Shown piece after piece: positions 16,101 through 18,882 of a stretch of DNA of 18,882 nucleotides. The notes below the pieces were generated by a model, which worked only from the letters and a program-made list of their open reading frames with translations, was not told where the DNA came from and ran no database searches. Origin of the DNA: an uncultured bacterium (lineage in GTDB: Bacteria > Planctomycetota > Uabimicrobiia > Uabimicrobiales > JABWCH01). Where the stretch lies: assembly GCA_938003875.1 (NCBI GenBank), contig CALKWO010000258.1, positions 1-18,882 of the forward strand. Direction: 5' to 3'. The position numbers were made by a program, and so were the translations under genes. The stretch's first letter is position 1, and every line of letters begins with the position of its first letter.

Positions 16101-16792
16101 TCCCCCTGGAATACAGCCCTGCCACAAAGTCCTTCATATAAAGTAGCTCCCAGAGAATAGATATCGCTTCGCTTATCGACATCCTTGTTTTCAGCTTGTT
16201 CAGGGGACATATAGTTAGGGGTTCCTATTATATCACCCGTGCAGGAAAGCCCTATGTCCTCATTCATCTTGGCAAGCCCGAAATCCATGATTTTAGGGCA
16301 TTCTGTTTTGTCTATCAGTATATTAGCAGGCTTTATGTCTCTGTGGACAATTCCTGTTTTATGAGCGTAATGGACAGCCTGAGCTACTTTGTATAAGATG
16401 GTAACTATTTTTCTCATGGATAGTTTTTTATTCTGAAAGTATAAGGAAAGATTTTCCCCTTCAACGTATTCCATGATAAAGAAGTGTAAAGGGGACTGGC
16501 CCATTTCATAAATCTCTACTATATTAGGGTGTTTCAACTGAGCCAGGGCTTTGGCTTCTCGAAGGAATCTCTGGACTTTTTTCCCTGTTTCTACCCCCCC
16601 CAAAATGATTTTAATCGCAACGTATCTTTGCAATTTTGTGTCCATTGCCTTATATACAATGCCCATTCCTCCTCTTCCTATTTCTTTTTCTATTCTATAA
16701 TGAAAAAACATAGATCCTGGAGAGAATTGTCCTTCTGAAAATACAGTTTTTTCCTGGTTATGCAAAGGTCTTGTTTCTTCTGACGAATCCAT
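13118..16792 (-). CDS. Transmembrane Ser/Thr kinase with WD40 and PPC-like domains
   Basis: A 1224-residue Hanks-type kinase. The kinase domain (about 32-290) is intact: glycine loop GRGGMGIV (39-46), VAIK Lys61, Glu79, HRD catalytic loop (150-152, Asn157), DFG (170-172) and SPE (196-198). One membrane helix (about 312-338) follows, then a coiled, TPR-like linker (340-400). Residues about 415-1000 hold 14 or so WD40 blades. Their WD/YD endings fall about every 42 residues (445, 483, 525, 565, 609, 651, 693, 735, 777, 822, 866, 908, 951), enough for two 7-blade propellers. TPR-like helices (1018-1115) and a C-terminal PPC-like beta domain (1132-1224) end the protein. With one helix, the propellers should lie on the far side of the membrane from the kinase. 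AAGGA lies 8 nt before the ATG. A G8 tract lies at codons 64-67. Confidence 0.95.
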   Translation of the reverse strand: MDSSEETRPLHNQEKTVFSEGQFSPGSMFFHYRIEKEIGRGGMGIVYKAMDTKLQRYVAIKIILGGVETGKKVQRFLREAKALAQLKHPNIVEIYEMGQSPLHFFIMEYVEGENLSLYFQNKKLSMRKIVTILYKVAQAVHYAHKTGIVHRDIKPANILIDKTECPKIMDFGLAKMNEDIGLSCTGDIIGTPNYMSPEQAENKDVDKRSDIYSLGATLYEGLCGRAVFQGENTYNIMHQIATQDPVRPMLLNCDIPKELEAICMKCLEKKPENRYSSAHILSKDLQNFLENRPVIARPASSFTYFKKFLIRNWLVASIVFVASCILATSTIFFIFFLIQEKEKAEFAERQAKIAQAQGLVAKGNAMLLGQRWEDAIDEYHKARKSFQELNLPQNIIEWSILQAYRKNPLPLLQIQVQEETELKDVAYTPDGKFILIAGNKTMQMWDSKTGSLVHSYDGIAPFCLVLDGKSFFCNTMQKEIVRYDLETGKKLYRIAIFDDKVESIAFSKETNLLMYGTEKGKVVLWNISTQKSQVSNVALNEIRSVAFSKNGLMAAAIERYKAFVWDLSKKTLKEYRIPFISEISYGQSISFLSGAEYLLLSTGFHGRIWNIKTSREIKRFAGHSQGVTKAILSPDERWVLTSSWDKTIRLWDTIKEKELQVLRGSKNTVTSIAFSPDSTKVASVSDGSVLCVWDINPNQERFFLSNMLYQIQSLQVSPNELQLLAADNTGTIFLYDMESGNLIMEFKGHESPVFQATFSPDGNRIVSAGCDGTVRLWDIHRGKEIQRMKVYDDIQKMALRAIFSPDGKKILSGGQDGKVRLWDAMTGKQILCMEGAPDGEWIGGLAIVKEGREAFSASRDARIYRWDLKTGQKIKEEKTNFHLFCMTLSENQQWLAYTSHKNLIEILDLDTNNKLQNTQKIYHPGDVQNIFFYDSDRYLLTVGSDKNLKFWDRETRTESLNFYEDASISKFALASRKNILFLAYHDNNMGRLALSHTKEYEFFQKQLPDAIKKIERKESLAEAYTVFGNWYYFRGAWKEARDLYLIAQIHGASIPASRLFQCYWKTGQYPESLQQIQKAKTQASPDTLLHLELCEKGILAEQEGREQTRQKLATAKTAASSIQEVFTEKNSIPCKIHDKDYLLHYYKISVYAQEHIKIIMTGENFTPCISIQNPLGHTIFCNQHIFGQGQILSWEGKLPMAGEYLIMCLKQGKESGQYSLEIQR

Positions 16793-16853
16793 AAAACCAT
16801 CCTTCGGATAAAAAAATACTAGATAAATTTAGACAAAAAAGATAAACTAGTGT

Positions 16854-16882
16854 TTGTTTTTTGTTGTATCACTACATATAAC
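16854..16882 (+). promoter_or_regulatory. Candidate promoter of the PLP enzyme gene
   Basis: A weak TTGTTT (16854-16859), a 17-nt spacer and TATAAC (16877-16882, 5 of 6). A small dyad, CTACAT/ATGTAG (16872-16877 and 16885-16890), overlaps the -10 and could be an operator. Confidence 0.4.
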
Positions 16883-16940
16883 TAATGTAGCGATTTTGGT
16901 ATTCATGAGCAAGAAATATTTTTATGAAGAGAGCCTTATA

Positions 16941-18164
16941 ATGTCATTAGAAAAATTAGAAAAAACCTTAAACACACATCTGGATGATCTCACTGGCAAA
17001 GGAATCCGCAAGGGATTTGAGATGGTGATTACTGCTATCAAACACGCTCAAGGTGATTTTGGGCCGCGGTATTATATAGAAGGAAAAGGAAACCAGGAAT
17101 TTATCAAGATGAACGCGAATTCTTACCTGGGGATGTCACTGCGCCATGAGTTGATAGAAGCAGAAGAAAAAGGCGTGAGAGAGTATGGCGTTGGGCCAGG
17201 TGCTGTAAGATTCATCAGTGGAACGCATAAACCCCATGTAGACCTGGAAAAAAAGCTTGCTTCTTTTCATTCCAGAGAAGCAGCCATGCTTTTTAGCTCT
17301 GCTTATGTTACTAGCATGGGCGTTCTCGTCCCTTTGATTACAGAAGATACTGTGGTCATTAGCGATGCCTTGAACCACAACTGCATCATCAATGCCATGA
17401 AGCTGGCAAGACCTGCAGCCAAAGCTGTTTATAAACACAATGACATGAAAGAGCTGGAACTCGCTATCCAAAGCAATATCGGCAAGGGAAAAAGAGCCGT
17501 CGTTGTTACAGATGGCATTTTCAGCATGAGAGGAGACAATGCTCCCCTGAATGTTCTGGTAGAAATTTGTCATAAATACGAAGAAAATTTTCCCGAAGGT
17601 ATCATTACCATAGCAGACGATTCTCATGGCGTAGGAGCTTTTGGCAAAACAGGCCGTGGCACAGAAGAGTATACAAACGCTAAAGTGGATATTCTCATTG
17701 GAACCCTGGGAAAAGCATTCGGTGTAAATGGCGGGTATGTGGTTTCCAGCAAAACCATCATCGCTTATCTGAGAGAAACCGCCCCTATGTATATTTATTC
17801 TAATCCTATCACAGTGGGAGAATGCTATGCAGCTTTAAAAGCCTTGGAAATACTGGACAGCCAGGAAGGTTTACAAATTCTATCTCATCTGAAAAAAGTG
17901 ACGAAACTATTCCGAGAAGGATTAAAACAAGCTGGATATGAAACCCTTGAAGGAGAGCATCCTGTAGTTCCTCTTATGGTTCGGGACACCGCAAAAACCA
18001 AAAATTTAGTAGAATACTTAATCAACAAAGGCATTTTAGCCACAGGATTGAACTATCCTGTTGTACCTAAAGGAGATGAAGAAATACGCTTCCAGATTTC
18101 CGCTTCCCATACAACCCAGGATATTGAACACGTTTTGAATATTCTAAAAAAATATAAAAACTAG
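16941..18164 (+). CDS. PLP-dependent alpha-oxoamine synthase family enzyme (KBL/AONS-like)
   Basis: This fold-type I PLP enzyme joins an amino acid to an acyl-CoA (family members make 2-amino-3-ketobutyrate, 8-amino-7-oxononanoate or 5-aminolevulinate). Counting from the 16941 start, the protein has 407 residues. It shows NANSYLG and the RFISGTHKPHVDLE segment, which bind substrate and cofactor. It also has SDALNHNCIINAM, DDSHGVGAFGKTGRGTEE (Asp/His contacting PLP) and GTLGKAFGVNGGYVV, whose Lys should form the Schiff base. An open frame extends 29 codons upstream, but GAGAG sits before the ATG at 16941, and the extension overlaps the candidate promoter. The N-terminal GKGIRKGFEMVI helix is longer than in standard KBL. 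There are no threonine dehydrogenase or biotin genes beside it, so the exact substrate is unclear. Confidence 0.88.
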   Translation: MSLEKLEKTLNTHLDDLTGKGIRKGFEMVITAIKHAQGDFGPRYYIEGKGNQEFIKMNANSYLGMSLRHELIEAEEKGVREYGVGPGAVRFISGTHKPHVDLEKKLASFHSREAAMLFSSAYVTSMGVLVPLITEDTVVISDALNHNCIINAMKLARPAAKAVYKHNDMKELELAIQSNIGKGKRAVVVTDGIFSMRGDNAPLNVLVEICHKYEENFPEGIITIADDSHGVGAFGKTGRGTEEYTNAKVDILIGTLGKAFGVNGGYVVSSKTIIAYLRETAPMYIYSNPITVGECYAALKALEILDSQEGLQILSHLKKVTKLFREGLKQAGYETLEGEHPVVPLMVRDTAKTKNLVEYLINKGILATGLNYPVVPKGDEEIRFQISASHTTQDIEHVLNILKKYKN

Positions 18165-18173
18165 GATCAAAAA

Positions 18174-18200
18174 AAAAGCCTTGCTTTTGGCAAGGCTTTT
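18174..18200 (+). terminator. Intrinsic terminator of the PLP enzyme gene
   Basis: AAAAGCCTTGC (18174-18184) and GCAAGGCTTTT (18190-18200) form a perfect 11-bp stem with a 5-nt loop. A T-rich stretch follows. It starts 9 nt after the stop codon. Confidence 0.93.
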
Positions 18201-18274
18201 ATATATTTTTACTGGTCTATTAGGAGGGTGTTAGGAGGGATGTATTGCTTTTCTTTGCTATATGGAAATCTCGT

Positions 18275-18308
18275 GTTCTTATAAATGCTATATAGCTTTT
18301 CTAAGAAC
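18275..18308. repeat. 34-bp near-perfect palindrome
   Basis: Left half GTTCTTATAAATGCTAT (18275-18291) and the reverse complement of the right half match at 15 of 17 positions. The centre is GCTAT/ATAGC. GCTATATAGC occurs once more at 1772-1781, without the outer arms. It lies about 75 bases past the PLP enzyme terminator, so it is not needed for ending that transcript. A dimeric-regulator site or cruciform is possible. Confidence 0.8.
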
Positions 18309-18587
18309 GCTAGAAAAATTACTTTATTGCTTTTGCTATTCTTTATTTCTATATTTATTATACGAAATTCTAATTCAAAATGCAAGTTAGAAAAAAAAAA
18401 AAATTATATTTTTGTAATTTTTTTTCCCCCAATTTTTTTATCTCTTTATATAAAAATAGGTTAATTATATAAAAAAATATTTATCCTATATTGAAAACAA
18501 AAAAATATCATTTTTTTTTATAAACTATCTATCTCTTTGTGATGATATTTTTGGAAGAGAGACGATGGATTGTACAAAAAAATTCGG

Positions 18588-18616
18588 TTGACAACGATAA
18601 ATGGATAGGTTAGTAT
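18588..18616 (+). promoter_or_regulatory. Strong sigma70-type promoter, no gene visible
   Basis: Perfect TTGACA (18588-18593), a 17-nt spacer and TAGTAT (18611-18616, 4 of 6). It points rightward into at least 260 bases with no gene and no start codon with a convincing ribosome site. Its product must be a long-leader mRNA or an untranslated RNA. Confidence 0.65.
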
Positions 18617-18706
18617 GCTTTGGCTTTAATTTGACAATGTTAAATTGCACATATTGGCTAGCAATGACTTATAGAGAAAATTATATTTAATTCTTTTTTG
18701 TTATCA

Positions 18707-18726
18707 TTATCGTACGAGAACGATAA
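18707..18726. repeat. GATAAC-type inverted repeat
   Basis: TTATCGT and ACGATAA form 7-bp arms around a 6-nt loop. The sequence words match the hexamer array at 25-68. Confidence 0.5.
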
Positions 18727-18817
18727 CGAATTAATTCCTAAATCTTTCGTGAGTTCTTGCTAATCAATAAGACGCTGGTTCTAACAGAATCTGTGGTATG
18801 TATAGTCTATAAAAAAT

Positions 18818-18882
18818 AAGGCTGAACCCCGCCTGCTGGAGCAGATGCTATTATCATAGCACTGCTCATCTGGCACAGGAAA
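18818..18882 (+). ncRNA. Candidate structured RNA, 5' part, cut by window edge
   Basis: From about 18818 the base composition becomes clearly more GC-rich than anything around it. GAGCAG-A-TGCTAT, loop TATC, then ATAGCA-CTGCTC (18839-18867) forms a 12-bp stem with one bulged base. GCC (18831-18833) and GGC (18871-18873) can close an outer stem, and ACAGGAAA follows at the edge. A -10-like TATAGT (18801-18806) sits just upstream. This order (short 5' strand, long first hairpin, then AGGAAA) resembles the P2-P3-CRI start of RNase P RNA, where AGGAAAGUCC would follow. That identity is only a hypothesis; a leader riboswitch or transposon end is also possible. Confidence 0.4.

Larger units (their letters stand above)
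18201..18882. other. Long gene-free right end
   Basis: I find no supportable coding region in these 682 bases. From left to right they hold: a TTAGGAGGG direct repeat (about 18220-18239); the 34-bp palindrome (18275-18308); a very AT-rich tract (about 18340-18540, with long A and T runs); a consensus promoter (18588-18616); a second unpaired TTGACA (18631-18636); a GATAAC-type dyad (18707-18726); and a GC-richer structured segment that runs off the edge (from about 18818). Confidence 0.7.

Noticed and set aside
16854..16940. A 29-codon N-terminal extension of the PLP enzyme
   Set aside because: The extension overlaps a candidate promoter and lacks a ribosome site; GAGAG precedes the ATG at 16941.
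18237..18284. A short peptide gene after AGGAGGG at 18228-18240
   Set aside because: The purine tract touches the ATG with too little spacing, and only 14 codons follow.

Overview
This AT-rich window comes from a bacterium with two distinct gene groups. One is an anaerobic-style, sodium-coupled methylmalonyl-CoA decarboxylase module joined to a B12-dependent methylmalonyl-CoA mutase. The other is a set of large eukaryote-like signalling and scaffold proteins: a Ser/Thr kinase with a double WD40 propeller, an FHA protein, and an MshEN-like/zinc-ribbon protein. This mix, with a PAAR-like spike-tip protein and long AT-rich intergenic repeats, suggests a deep-branching member of the Planctomycetota/PVC group or a similar environmental lineage. 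No rRNA or taxonomic marker gene is present, so this placement is an inference.

Layout from the left: a hexanucleotide repeat; a lipoprotein/soluble histidine kinase pair (minus); a 500-base gene-free stretch with a phased 10-nt repeat element; a PAAR-like gene (minus); a REP-like palindrome; then a six-gene minus-strand run (transcription order): mmdA, small membrane subunit, biotin carrier, beta subunit, methylmalonyl-CoA mutase, sugar/alcohol-phosphate nucleotidyltransferase. Upstream of it, past a strong hairpin terminator, is an FHA gene followed by a secreted-protein gene. Next come a second copy of the phased repeat, a zinc-ribbon/MshEN-like gene with a near-consensus extended -10 promoter, two tandem tRNA-Ser genes (TGA, GCT) with a consensus promoter, a second REP-like element, and the 1224-residue kinase. 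All of these are on the minus strand. The only plus-strand protein gene is a PLP-dependent alpha-oxoamine synthase with a clear terminator. The right end (about 680 bases) has no protein gene. It holds a 34-bp near-perfect palindrome, a consensus sigma70 promoter, and a GC-richer structured segment cut by the window edge that may be the start of a structured RNA.

Function: the mutase interconverts succinyl-CoA and (R)-methylmalonyl-CoA. MmdA, with its biotin carrier and the beta membrane subunit, would decarboxylate (S)-methylmalonyl-CoA to propionyl-CoA and export Na+. That is the energy-conserving step of propionate-forming fermentation. The epimerase and the mutase chaperone (MeaB) are not in this window. 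The histidine kinase has no response regulator here. The most distinctive items are the kinase architecture (kinase-TM-TPR-like linker-about 14 WD40 blades-TPR-PPC-like domain), G8/C8 homopolymer tracts inside two coding regions, the phased and palindromic repeat families, and the unassigned structured right edge.
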